The notes under the pieces: model-generated
What the model was told of the DNA's origin: nothing
The model's database searches: none
The model's input: the letters and a program-made list of their open reading frames with translations, nothing else
In this document: positions 21,025 to 29,924 of the stretch, one piece after another
Layout of the letters: every line of letters begins with the position of its first letter
Position numbering within the stretch: position 1 is the first letter of the stretch
Assembly: GCF_019312595.1 (NCBI RefSeq)
Contig: NZ_JAHWDQ010000002.1
Span: 372,001-436,000 of the forward strand
Source of the DNA: Zhongshania aquimaris
Lineage (GTDB): Bacteria > Pseudomonadota > Gammaproteobacteria > Pseudomonadales > Spongiibacteraceae
Reading direction: 5' to 3'
Length of the DNA: 64,000 bases
Program-made: the position numbers and the translations under genes

Positions 21025-21048
21025 TGCGGGAGGCTTACCGTGAGCGAA

Positions 21049-22311
21049 CTAGAAAAGCGCCTTTAAAGTAAAGAAGAACAAAATTGCCAGTCCCGCTCCG
21101 GCCGGTAGCGTAATTATCCAAGACATAAAGATATTGCGGATAACGCTCAGGTTTAGCGCCGCAATACCGCGCGCTAAGCCCACCCCTAGTACCGCGCCCA
21201 CCAGTGTGTGGGTAGTCGAAATAGGCAGGCCGGTCGCCGATGCAACAACAACGGTAGATGCCGCGCCAAGTTCAGCCGCAAAACCGCGACTTGGTGTTAA
21301 CTCAGTGATCTTGGTGCCCACCGTGGCGATAACTTTAAAGCCGTAGGTGGCAAGACCAAAGACGATACCGCCCGCACCAACCAGTAAAATCCAGCCTGGC
21401 AGTGCTGATTTAGAGGCTATTTCACCGCCAGATTGAATGACGCTAACGATCGCCGCGACTGGGCCGATGGCGTTGGCAACATCGTTAGAGCCGTGGGCGA
21501 AGGCCATCGCGCAGGCGGTAAATACCATAAGCACCGCGAACATGCGCTCGACGCTGGCGAAGCGGAAGCGACCGTCGCCTGACGGTACATCTTTGATCCG
21601 ACGCAGGAACAGCTGGCCAAGGCCTGCAACAATAACGCCGACGACTGCTGAGTAGGCTAGGCACTCGTTAAAGTTCAGCCCCAAACCGATATGCTTAAGC
21701 CCTTTGGTCATGGTGACCATGGCGATCATAAAGCCGACTAAGAACAGGTAGTAGGGAATGAATTTTTTGGCTGCTTCAAAGGGGTTGGCGGCATTCAGAA
21801 TCAAGCGCTGGGCGCTGAGAAATAAACCAAACGATATCGTGCCCGCCATCACTGGCGACACCACCCAGCTCGCAACAATTTGCCCAACCTTGCCCCAGGC
21901 GACGGCATTGCTATCGATACCGACCGCGGCAAAACCTACTAGTGCACCGACAATAGAGTGGGTGGTCGATACCGGCCACCCCATCATGCTCGCAACAAAT
22001 AGCCACACCCCGGCAGCGAGCAGCGATGACAGCATTCCGAAAACCAATAAATCGGGACTATCGGCGACATACGCCGGATCGATAATGCCTTTGCGAATGG
22101 TCTCAGTAACTTCGCCGCCCGCTAAGTAGGCGCCGCAGAATTCGAACAGCATAGCGATCAAAATCGCCTGCTTAATAGTCAGTGCTTTGGCACCGACCGA
22201 GGTCCCCATGGCATTGGCCACGTCGTTGGCGCCAACACCCCAAGCCATGAAGAAACCAAACAGACAAGCCAAAATCAGCAATAGTTGCCCGTGTTCAGCA
22301 ATAATTGACAT
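21049..22311 (-). CDS. PiT family inorganic phosphate transporter
   Basis: Inner-membrane low-affinity phosphate symporter, 420 residues. Both PiT signatures are present: GANDVANAMGTSVGAKAL near residue 27 and AHGSNDVANAIGPVAAI near 274. About ten hydrophobic segments are visible, with the two halves separated by a cytosolic loop near 235-255. AAGGA is 6 bases before the ATG. It is paired with an upstream DUF47 gene 32 bases away, the common pit-DUF47 operon, in which the DUF47 protein modulates transport. Confidence 0.95.
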   Translation of the reverse strand: MSIIAEHGQLLLILACLFGFFMAWGVGANDVANAMGTSVGAKALTIKQAILIAMLFEFCGAYLAGGEVTETIRKGIIDPAYVADSPDLLVFGMLSSLLAAGVWLFVASMMGWPVSTTHSIVGALVGFAAVGIDSNAVAWGKVGQIVASWVVSPVMAGTISFGLFLSAQRLILNAANPFEAAKKFIPYYLFLVGFMIAMVTMTKGLKHIGLGLNFNECLAYSAVVGVIVAGLGQLFLRRIKDVPSGDGRFRFASVERMFAVLMVFTACAMAFAHGSNDVANAIGPVAAIVSVIQSGGEIASKSALPGWILLVGAGGIVFGLATYGFKVIATVGTKITELTPSRGFAAELGAASTVVVASATGLPISTTHTLVGAVLGVGLARGIAALNLSVIRNIFMSWIITLPAGAGLAILFFFTLKALF

Positions 22312-22343
22312 GTGTAATCCTTATAAAAGCGGAGGCCGGCGCG

Positions 22344-23021
22344 TTAGCGGGCGATAACAATTTGCAGGCGCGAGCCGACTTTTTGTGATTTATCAGACAG
22401 TTCACCGATCAGGTTAATCGTTTGATACAGGAACATGACGTCAACGGGGGGAAGTTCTTTTTCGATAAGGTATAGGGCTGCACGGATATCGATTTGGAGT
22501 TTGTCGGCGGAATGCTCCAGGCGATCCAGCTCTTCAATTAGGGTTTCGACCAAGTTTACTTCGCGGCCTCGGAAGCCGGTTTCGAGCAGTTCGTCGAGTT
22601 CTTCGATAGCCTTCATCGCCTGAGCAGATGTGGCGATGGCGAGGTCAACATACTCACTCATCGACGCTGCCAGGGAATCAGGTATTTTCATTTGACGGCC
22701 GAGCATCAGGCCGGCAATGTCTTTGCTGCAGTTGGCTATACGGTCTTGCATGCTCACTAAATCGAGCAGATCCGAGCGCGGTACTGGCAGGAAAAGGTTG
22801 CTTGGGAGTTGCAGGCGAACTTGCTTCTTGAGCTTGTCGGCCTCGTTTTCTAAATCGACGATAACACTTTGCGCGGCGCTGGCTTTCTCCCAGTCACCCT
22901 CGAGGGCGGCGTTAATAAAGGGCTTGAGGGCGGCGGCGCAGGCTTGTGCCTGCTTCATGTGTTCTTGAATTGGCTCGAAGGGGGATTTTCCGAACAAATT
23001 ACCGAGTGAATTTAAAGGCAC
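22344..23021 (-). CDS. DUF47 (PhoU-like) phosphate transport regulator
   Basis: 225-residue all-helical PhoU-like protein of the TIGR00153/DUF47 group. Family features are the NLFGKSPFEPIQEHM start, the acidic helix with DLENEADKLKK, the LDLVSMQDRIANCSKDIAG segment and the closing YQTINLIGELSDKSQKVGSRLQIVIAR. The start is GTG (23019-23021) with AGGAG 7 bases upstream. It is transcribed first, ahead of the PiT gene, and is thought to regulate it in response to phosphate. Confidence 0.94.
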   Translation of the reverse strand: MPLNSLGNLFGKSPFEPIQEHMKQAQACAAALKPFINAALEGDWEKASAAQSVIVDLENEADKLKKQVRLQLPSNLFLPVPRSDLLDLVSMQDRIANCSKDIAGLMLGRQMKIPDSLAASMSEYVDLAIATSAQAMKAIEELDELLETGFRGREVNLVETLIEELDRLEHSADKLQIDIRAALYLIEKELPPVDVMFLYQTINLIGELSDKSQKVGSRLQIVIAR

Positions 23022-23184
23022 GGTGCGACTCCTGTTTGTCGTCGGTCGTTAAGTAGGCCGAATTATACGGAGGTCTGTCGAGGCTAACCAGTTTTTAAAT
23101 AGAAGCTTTTAATATGCGCACTGGCGCTATGAGCGTATCGCTTGCCATAATGACATTGACGATAACAATGGGATTGCCCCAGCT

Positions 23185-24963
23185 ATGCAGAGTAACATCA
23201 ATAAAACCGCGGCATTAGAGGCGGGCGGATTAATGCGGCAATTGATCGAGGACGGCGTTCTGGACCCTGCCGTGGCTAAGCGCGTGCGGCCAACACCACC
23301 TCGTATTGGCGATAAATCTCAGCATGTTCTTAATTATCTCGCCGCCGAGCAACTGCCTGACGCTAGCCGTCCCGGTCGCACGCTGAGTATGGACCGTTTA
23401 TTAGAGTGGCTATCGGGTCACTGTGAGCAGCGCTCACAGCGGATCGATCCATTAAAAATTGACGTGCCGGCGGTGACCGAGGTGATGTCCTTTGCCTTTG
23501 CTCAGCGTCACCGTATTTTGGCGGTAGCGGTCACACCGCAAGAGGTCGTTATCGCCGGTGCTGAACCGTTTATTGGCGGCTGGGAGAAAGACTTACAGCA
23601 GGTGTTGCGCCGCCCTATTCGTCGTGTGCTCGCTGATCCCGAATCGATAGACCGTTTTACGGTCGAGTTTTACAGCTTGGCAAAGTCGGTGCGCGGTGCC
23701 AGTGGCGACAGCCGCAGTGGCGGACAAGCCAACGCCAACCTTGAGCAATTGCTCGAAATTAGTAATTTAAAAGACTTGGATGCCAACGACGGCCATGTCG
23801 TCAATATCGTCGATTGGTTGTTGCAATACGCCTATGATCAGCGTGCCAGTGACATCCATATAGAGCCGCGCCGCGAGCTGGGCAATGTGCGGTTTCGTAT
23901 CGACGGGGTGTTGTACAACGTCTATGAACTACCCGCCTCGGTGCTTACCGCCGTTGTTAGCCGTTTAAAAATATTGGGCCGTATGGATGTCGCTGAAAAG
24001 CGCAGGCCGCAGGATGGCCGATTAAAAACTAAAAACCCCTCTGGGGATGAGATTGAATTGCGGCTGTCGACATTGCCCACCGCGTTTGGTGAAAAAATGG
24101 TGATGCGCATATTCGACCCCGAGGTCTTGCTGCGCAGCTTTGAAGAGCTGGGTTTGCGCGGCGAAGATCGCCAGCGCTGGGACGGTATGATTCGCGCTCC
24201 CCACGGTATTGTCTTGGTGACTGGGCCGACGGGTTCGGGAAAGACCACCACCTTATATTCCAGTCTAAAGCAGATTGCGACCAGCGAAGTGAACGTTTGT
24301 ACCATCGAAGATCCAATTGAGATGGTGGAAGACGCCTTTAATCAAATGCAGGTACAGCACAATATTAATCTCGATTTTGCCGGCGGCGTGCGCGCCTTGC
24401 TTAGGCAAGATCCCGATATCATCATGATTGGCGAGATTCGTGATTTAGAAACCGCAGAAATGGCGATTCAAGCGGCGCTGACCGGCCACTTGGTGATTTC
24501 TACCTTGCACACCAACGACGCGCCGTCGGCGGTAACCCGATTGCTAGAGTTGGGTGTGCCCGCCTATTTGATTCGCGCCACCGTGCTAGGTGTGATGGCG
24601 CAGCGCTTGGTAAGGAGTTTGTGCCCGCACTGCAAAGAGCCGGTGAGCCTGGATGAAACCGAGTGGGCCACCCTTACCGCGCCTTGGAAGGTAAGCCCGC
24701 CCAGCAATATTTATCACGCTCCCGGATGCTTGGAATGCCGCAATACCGGGTTTTATGGCCGCCAGGGCATCTATGAAATACTGCCAGTTGAAGGCCAGGT
24801 GCAAGCCGCCATTGGCGATGATGTCGAGCTAGATAAACTGCGTCGAGTGGCAATGAAGAATGGCATGCGCACACTTCGTCTCAGTGGCGCACAAAAAGTA
24901 GCGCGCGGTGAAACCACTATTGCGGAGGTTTTGCGGGTGGCGCCGCCCGTGCAGACTGGCTAG
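23185..24963 (+). CDS. GspE/PilB-family secretion ATPase (orphan)
   Basis: 592-residue hexameric type II secretion/type IV pilus-like ATPase. An N-terminal MshEN-like domain (about 20-165) is followed by the N2 domain with YDQRASDIHIEP (about 217-228). Walker A is GPTGSGKT at 347-354, the Asp box TIEDPIEM at about 373, Walker B DIIMIGE near 411, and the His box STLHTNDAPSAV near 439. The zinc tetracysteine has C480, C483, C515 and C518. No other secretion genes adjoin it, so its machine must be encoded elsewhere. Its TAG stop lies in the CTAG end of the repeat element that follows. No good ribosome binding site is seen. Confidence 0.93.
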   Translation: MQSNINKTAALEAGGLMRQLIEDGVLDPAVAKRVRPTPPRIGDKSQHVLNYLAAEQLPDASRPGRTLSMDRLLEWLSGHCEQRSQRIDPLKIDVPAVTEVMSFAFAQRHRILAVAVTPQEVVIAGAEPFIGGWEKDLQQVLRRPIRRVLADPESIDRFTVEFYSLAKSVRGASGDSRSGGQANANLEQLLEISNLKDLDANDGHVVNIVDWLLQYAYDQRASDIHIEPRRELGNVRFRIDGVLYNVYELPASVLTAVVSRLKILGRMDVAEKRRPQDGRLKTKNPSGDEIELRLSTLPTAFGEKMVMRIFDPEVLLRSFEELGLRGEDRQRWDGMIRAPHGIVLVTGPTGSGKTTTLYSSLKQIATSEVNVCTIEDPIEMVEDAFNQMQVQHNINLDFAGGVRALLRQDPDIIMIGEIRDLETAEMAIQAALTGHLVISTLHTNDAPSAVTRLLELGVPAYLIRATVLGVMAQRLVRSLCPHCKEPVSLDETEWATLTAPWKVSPPSNIYHAPGCLECRNTGFYGRQGIYEILPVEGQVQAAIGDDVELDKLRRVAMKNGMRTLRLSGAQKVARGETTIAEVLRVAPPVQTG

Positions 24964-25240
24964 TACTCCTTCAATTTGAAAATGGCGTGTTACTCTGTGG
25001 CTTGGGTTGAGCGGTAGCGACAAATTTGTGTGGAACAAATTTGGGCAGCTCTGCTGGCCCTTAGGCCGAGGCGCGGATGCGCCGAGTCATACCCAACGAA
25101 CGATGGTAGAGCATCCCGCGATGTTGGGTTTGATAAATTCTTTCGGGGCGCCCTGTCGGGCGTCCAGCAGAAGGCCTGTCGTTCCTCAGCCCAACCTGCG
25201 AACTTTGGCATTAGGTAACATCGAATTGAAGGAGTACTAG
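24960..25240 (+). repeat. Dispersed repeat element copy 1 (MITE-like, 281 bp)
   Basis: Bounded by perfect 17-bp terminal inverted repeats, CTAGTACTCCTTCAATT at 24960-24976 and its complement at 25224-25240. It fills the gap between the gspE-like gene and glnE. The left 178 bases (24960-25137) match the inverted copy at 33127-33304 without gaps, with about 13 mismatches by eye and a core of nearly 90 identical bases. The left CTAG supplies the TAG stop of the upstream gene. Internal GC-rich inverted repeats are present. No transposase is encoded, so any movement would need one supplied from elsewhere. Confidence 0.85.
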
Positions 25241-25295
25241 TTACAAATTTACTTTGTGAGCGAGCTCCGAATAATAAGCGGTAAAGGACAGTTTA

Positions 25296-28217
25296 ATGAC
25301 CACGTCGAATCAATATCTCAGTCTCCAAATTGCGGCAGGGGAGTTGCCGGCAGCGTTGGTGGCTGATGTTGAAATTCACTGGCAAAGTCTCCTCGAGCGC
25401 TGTGACGAGCAGCAGCGTAATTGGTACCAGGAATTTGCAGCTTCAGAACGACGCCAGCAATTGCTAACCGCTTTTTCCTGTAGCCCCGCACTGGCCGATT
25501 TGTGCGTGCGGAAGCCGGCCTGGCTTCCTAGCTTAGTCGCGAGCCAGGCGCTGCAGACCGGTTTAGCCAAAGATGCTTGGGTAGAGGAATTGCGCGTTTT
25601 ATGCGCCGAGTGTGAGAACGCCGACGCCCTTGCCAAAATCCTTCGCGACTTTCGCAACCGCCATTGGCTGCGTATTGTTTGGCGAGACCTTAATCGCTTG
25701 GCGGCGATGGAGGAGACCGTCAGTGATCTATCTTATTTAGCCGATGCCTGCGTCGAGATTGCGCTGGCATACCTACATCAACAGCTTATCACCGAGCGTG
25801 GTGAGCCGCGCTCGGCAGAGGGTACGCCGCAGCAATTAGTGGTTATCGCCATGGGGAAATTGGGTGCGGGGGAGTTAAACCTGTCGTCCGATATCGATCT
25901 GATTTTTGCCTACCCGTACGCCGGCTCCACCGTGGGCGGTCCGCGTAGCGATGACAATCAGGCCTTTTTTATTCGTCTTGGCCAGCGTCTTATAAAAGCC
26001 TTAGACACCCGCACCGCCGATGGCTTTGTATTCCGAGTTGATATGCGCCTGCGGCCTTATGGTCAGAGCGGCCCGCTGGTAATTAGCTTCGACGCCCTCG
26101 AAGAATACTATCAGGAGCAGGGGCGAGACTGGGAGCGCTATGCGCTTATCAAAGCGCGTTGCATTGCCGGCAATCGCGAAGAGGGGCAGCGTTTATTAGC
26201 GCAGTTGCGTCCCTTTGTGTATCGGCGCTACTTAGATTTTTCCGCCATAGAATCACTGCGCGATATGAAAGCAATGATTCAGCGCGAGGTGGTGCGTCGC
26301 CAGTTGCAAGATAATATCAAACTCGGCTCTGGCGGCATTCGCGAAGTTGAATTTATCGCGCAGTGCTTTCAATTAATTCGCGGTGGGCAGGAGCCGACCT
26401 TGCAGGTTTTGCAGCTGCAGCTAGTGCTGTCTCAGCTAGAAAAAATGGCCTATCTACCGGCCGCGGTGGTTGATGATCTGCGCAGTGCCTATCGCTTTTT
26501 GAGGAATGTTGAACACGTTGTCCAGGCCTGGCGAGATGAACAGACGCAGCAGCTTCCCGAAGCTGGCACAGCGCTGGTCGCGCTGAGTTTTGGTATGGGT
26601 TTTGGTGACGATATTGCCAGTTTTCAGCAGGTGTTGGCGGCACACCGGCAATGTGTTGCTACCCACTTTAGTAATGTGATTGCTCCGCCGGAGTCCGAGC
26701 CAGACGGACAGCACCTCAGCAATAATCGCTGGCGAGCTATGCTCGATGATCTTGATCAGGAATCCGTGCGAGCAACCTTGGAAGAAGCGGGTTTTGACGA
26801 TGCGGCAGAGGCGGCGCGTCTGCTGGTGGCACTGCTAAATGGCGCGAGCGTATTGCGTATGCAGGGCACGGGGCGGGATCGACTCTACGATTTTCTGCCG
26901 CTCTTATTAGAAGATTTATGTGAAGCGGCGTCGCCGGCATCGACCTTGCTGAGATTGATTCCTCTAATTGAATCGGTACTGCGCCGCACGGCCTATTTGG
27001 TTTTGCTGATTGAAAACCCCGGCGCCCGCAGTCGCTTGGTCGAACTCTGTGATGCCAGCCCGTGGATCGCGCGGCAATTAGCGGCGCAGCCGGTTTTGCT
27101 GGACGAACTGTTAGATGCGCGCAGCTTGTATTCGGTGCCCGAAAAGATAGGCCTAGCTGATGAGCTTCGCCAGCGCTTGCTGCGTATCGACAGCGACGAT
27201 CTCGAGACGCAAATGGAGGCCTTGCGGCATTTCCGTTTAGCTCATGTGCTTAAGGTGGCGGCGTCGGAAGTCACCGGTGGTTTACCGCTTATGAAAGTGA
27301 GTGATTACCTTACCTATATCGCCGAAGTGGTATTAGATGCGGTGCTTGATATCGCGTGGCAGCACTTACTCGCTAAACACGGCAGTCCGGTGCCAGCGGG
27401 GGATGATCAGCGTCATTTCCTTATTCTGGGCTACGGCAAGTTGGGAGGTCTGGAACTGGGCTACAGCTCTGATTTAGATTTGGTGTTTTTGCATGACCTG
27501 CCATCAAGCAATGTGAGTGACGGTGATCGACCGCTGGACGCAGGCACATTCTTTACTCGGCTCGGGCAGCGCATTATTCATATTCTTACCGTCACCACCC
27601 GTTTAGGTGCACTTTACGAGGTCGACATGCGTCTGCGGCCATCTGGCAATTCGGGCCTATTGGTGTCATCGTTTACCGCCTTTAGCGAATACCAAAACAC
27701 GCAGGCATGGACATGGGAACATCAAGCCTTAGTGCGCGTTCGCGCGGTGGCCGGCGATGAAAAACTGGCGCAAAAATTTGAAGCTTTGCGCGCTGATATT
27801 CTGAGAAAAAAACGCGACATATTAGTGCTTAAAGACGAAGTGGTGAAAATGCGCCAGAAAATGCGTGATCATCTGCTGTCTACCGGCGATAAAAATGCGG
27901 AATTTGATATTAAACAGGGTGCTGGAGGTATCGTTGATATTGAATTTATGGTGCAATATGCGGTTTTAGCATGGTCGCAACAGCACCCACCGCTTACCTA
28001 CTACACTGATAATATTCGTATACTGGAATCACTGGCTGAACAGGGCCTAATTTTAGCATCGGATACCCGGACACTGATTGACGCTTACAAGGCGTTCCGC
28101 AGTCAGGCGCATCGCCTCAGCTTACAAGAGCAAAAAGGGTTGATAGCCGAAACGGCATTGGGTACAGAGCGGGAAATTGTCAGCCGTTTCTGGCAGCAAC
28201 TGATGTTGTCTCCATAA
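25296..28217 (+). CDS. glnE: Bifunctional glutamine synthetase adenylyltransferase/adenylyl-removing enzyme
   Basis: Attaches AMP to, or removes it from, glutamine synthetase in response to PII and glutamine. It is 973 residues, full length. It has two nucleotidyltransferase domains: the N-terminal removase with GAGELNLSSDIDLIFAYP (about 190-207, Asp199 and Asp201) and the C-terminal transferase with GKLGGLELGYSSDLDLVFLHD (about 714-734). Each is followed by a helical GlnD-PII-type regulatory region (GGIREVEFIAQ and GGIVDIEFMVQ). AAAGGA precedes the ATG. It is followed by ilvE after 36 bases, the same glnE-ilvE order as Pseudomonas. Confidence 0.97.
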   Translation: MTTSNQYLSLQIAAGELPAALVADVEIHWQSLLERCDEQQRNWYQEFAASERRQQLLTAFSCSPALADLCVRKPAWLPSLVASQALQTGLAKDAWVEELRVLCAECENADALAKILRDFRNRHWLRIVWRDLNRLAAMEETVSDLSYLADACVEIALAYLHQQLITERGEPRSAEGTPQQLVVIAMGKLGAGELNLSSDIDLIFAYPYAGSTVGGPRSDDNQAFFIRLGQRLIKALDTRTADGFVFRVDMRLRPYGQSGPLVISFDALEEYYQEQGRDWERYALIKARCIAGNREEGQRLLAQLRPFVYRRYLDFSAIESLRDMKAMIQREVVRRQLQDNIKLGSGGIREVEFIAQCFQLIRGGQEPTLQVLQLQLVLSQLEKMAYLPAAVVDDLRSAYRFLRNVEHVVQAWRDEQTQQLPEAGTALVALSFGMGFGDDIASFQQVLAAHRQCVATHFSNVIAPPESEPDGQHLSNNRWRAMLDDLDQESVRATLEEAGFDDAAEAARLLVALLNGASVLRMQGTGRDRLYDFLPLLLEDLCEAASPASTLLRLIPLIESVLRRTAYLVLLIENPGARSRLVELCDASPWIARQLAAQPVLLDELLDARSLYSVPEKIGLADELRQRLLRIDSDDLETQMEALRHFRLAHVLKVAASEVTGGLPLMKVSDYLTYIAEVVLDAVLDIAWQHLLAKHGSPVPAGDDQRHFLILGYGKLGGLELGYSSDLDLVFLHDLPSSNVSDGDRPLDAGTFFTRLGQRIIHILTVTTRLGALYEVDMRLRPSGNSGLLVSSFTAFSEYQNTQAWTWEHQALVRVRAVAGDEKLAQKFEALRADILRKKRDILVLKDEVVKMRQKMRDHLLSTGDKNAEFDIKQGAGGIVDIEFMVQYAVLAWSQQHPPLTYYTDNIRILESLAEQGLILASDTRTLIDAYKAFRSQAHRLSLQEQKGLIAETALGTEREIVSRFWQQLMLSP

Positions 28218-28253
28218 TGGTATTTGCCTGAATTTGTTGAGGAGTAACACACG

Positions 28254-29180
28254 ATGTCTATGGCTGATCGTGACGGCCTGATTTGGTTCGACGGTGAAAT
28301 GGTACCTTGGCGTGATGCGCGGGTGCATGTTTTAACCCATACTTTGCACTACGGAATGGGTGTTTTTGAGGGCGTTCGCGCCTACAAAACAAATGACCGT
28401 GGCACCTGCATTTTTCGTATGAACGAGCACACAGACCGCTTGTTCCGCTCTGCGCATATTATGCGTATGGAAATGACGGTGACCAAAAAGCAGGTTAACG
28501 AAGCGCAGCGCGCGGTTGTGCGTGAAAACGGCTTAGAAGAAGCCTATCTGCGCCCAATGTGTTTTTATGGTTCAGAAGGCATGGGTCTGCGTGCCGACAA
28601 CCTCAAAATGCACGTGATTGTCGCCGCCTGGGATTGGCCTAGCTATATGAGCCCGGAGGCTCGTGACAAGGGTATTAAAGTGCGTTGCTCGTCTTACACG
28701 CGCCACCACGTCAATATCTCTATGTGCAAAGCCAAGGCCAATGGCCATTACATCAACTCGATGTTGGCGCTGCGCGAGGCACTCGATAGCGGTTGTGAAG
28801 AAGCCCTGCTTTTAGACAACGAAGGCTATGTTGCTGAGGGTAGTGGCGAGAACGTTTTTATCGTTCGCAACGGCAAGCTTTACACCCCTGAGCTGACCAG
28901 CTGCTTGGATGGTATTACCCGTAATACTATTTTTGAATTTGCCAATGAGCTGGGTTTGAAGGTTGAAGAGAAGCGCATTACCCGCGATGAAGTGTACGTG
29001 GCAGATGAGGCCTTCTTTACCGGTACTGCCGCTGAAGTTTTGCCAATCCGCGAACTCGATGGTCGTATCATAGGTTCGGGCTCGCGTGGTCCCGTAACTA
29101 ACCTGCTGCAAAATATGTATTTTGACCAAGTTAAGGGTCGTCGTGAAGAGTTTCCTGAATGGTTGACGTCAGTTAACTAG
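28254..29180 (+). CDS. ilvE: Branched-chain amino acid aminotransferase
   Basis: PLP-dependent transaminase that makes valine, leucine and isoleucine from their keto acids with glutamate. It is 308 residues. The fold-type IV marks are THTLHYGMGVFEGVRAY (about 28-44), the PLP lysine K161 in AKANGHYINS, EALLLDNEGYVAEGSGENVF near 198 and the FFTGTAAEVLPI block near 258. TGAGGAG precedes the ATG region. It ends in a strong terminator shared with a convergent lipoprotein gene. Confidence 0.96.
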   Translation: MSMADRDGLIWFDGEMVPWRDARVHVLTHTLHYGMGVFEGVRAYKTNDRGTCIFRMNEHTDRLFRSAHIMRMEMTVTKKQVNEAQRAVVRENGLEEAYLRPMCFYGSEGMGLRADNLKMHVIVAAWDWPSYMSPEARDKGIKVRCSSYTRHHVNISMCKAKANGHYINSMLALREALDSGCEEALLLDNEGYVAEGSGENVFIVRNGKLYTPELTSCLDGITRNTIFEFANELGLKVEEKRITRDEVYVADEAFFTGTAAEVLPIRELDGRIIGSGSRGPVTNLLQNMYFDQVKGRREEFPEWLTSVN

Positions 29181-29190
29181 GTCCTCCTCA

Positions 29191-29223
29191 AAACGCCGTG
29201 ACAGCAGCGCTGTTGCGGCGTTT
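29191..29223. terminator. Bidirectional terminator between ilvE and lipoprotein gene
   Basis: AAACGCCG / CGGCGTTT (29191-29198, 29216-29223), an inner ACAGC / GCTGT stem and a 3-base loop, with a small TG/TG internal loop. The T-rich end continues past 29223 on the plus strand. It overlaps the last two bases of the convergent lipoprotein gene. Confidence 0.8.
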
Positions 29224-29617
29224 ATTGTTTTGCCTGCGCCTCGGTATATCGGCATTCTCCGCGAATAACCACGTCATTCAATACCGCGTATTGATCAATG
29301 ATCACGTAGCCCAGTGGGCAATACTCTTTCAGTCGGCTGTCTTGCTCTAAGTCGTGCAGGGTCCGCTTTAGCTGTGACTCGCTGTCTTCCATGGGTTTGC
29401 TGGTGCCGTCTTCTCGCCGATTGTTTGCTGTTATCGGGCGTGCCTTTTCTCGAAATAGTGGCTGGCTATAGCTAAATAAGCGGATATCGCTGGCTTTTAT
29501 CGTGGTTTCAAATTTGCCGATAGGTTTTTTCTGGGTGGGGCCACTGGCACAGCCGTTGAGGGTGCTCAATATTAAAATGAGGCTAAATAACGTGTTAAAA
29601 TAGGCGTGTGTCCGCAT
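29222..29617 (-). CDS. Putative lipoprotein of unknown function
   Basis: 131 residues from the ATG at 29615-29617, chosen because it places a lipoprotein signal at the N-terminus: a hydrophobic segment then lipobox LNGC with the lipid-anchored Cys at about 23. The mature part is polar with no recognised domain and has two cysteines (CPLG and GEC) that may form a disulfide. An upstream in-frame start would bury the signal. It is probably attached to the outer membrane. Confidence 0.7.
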   Translation of the reverse strand: MRTHAYFNTLFSLILILSTLNGCASGPTQKKPIGKFETTIKASDIRLFSYSQPLFREKARPITANNRREDGTSKPMEDSESQLKRTLHDLEQDSRLKEYCPLGYVIIDQYAVLNDVVIRGECRYTEAQAKQ

Positions 29618-29924
29618 AGATATCTTATTCTCGTGGCTAAATTCGGGCCTTGGCGAGTTTAACATGACAAAGTCTTAATGCCAGAACAGGGCGTCCCCGA
29701 CCATCGCCGGTGGATTTATGCTCACCCCGTGGTTAGAATCCTGTTACTAGACGAACGGCATTCTTCCTTTTTACCTTATAACGTCGACATGGCGTGGGTA
29801 TGACCGCAAAGTACCTAACAGGTTGCAGGCACAGGGGAATTCCACGGTACTTACTATTCCAGCAACAATAGCCCTAAAAATAGTAGTCCAAATACTTTAA
29901 TTCGAATAATAGTGACTCCGTTTT
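29618..29924. other. Intergenic region upstream of the GT4 operon
   Basis: About 307 bases between the divergent lipoprotein and glycosyltransferase genes. It must hold both promoters. No clear sigma-70 pair, operator or hairpin stands out, and no ribosome binding site is seen directly before the glycosyltransferase ATG at 29925. Confidence 0.4.

Noticed and set aside
25030-25218. 62-residue frames inside both repeat copies, starting MEQIWAALLALRPRRGCAES
   Set aside because: They agree only because the DNA of the repeat agrees. The frames diverge and end at random, with no binding site. Such frames are commonly mis-annotated as proteins.
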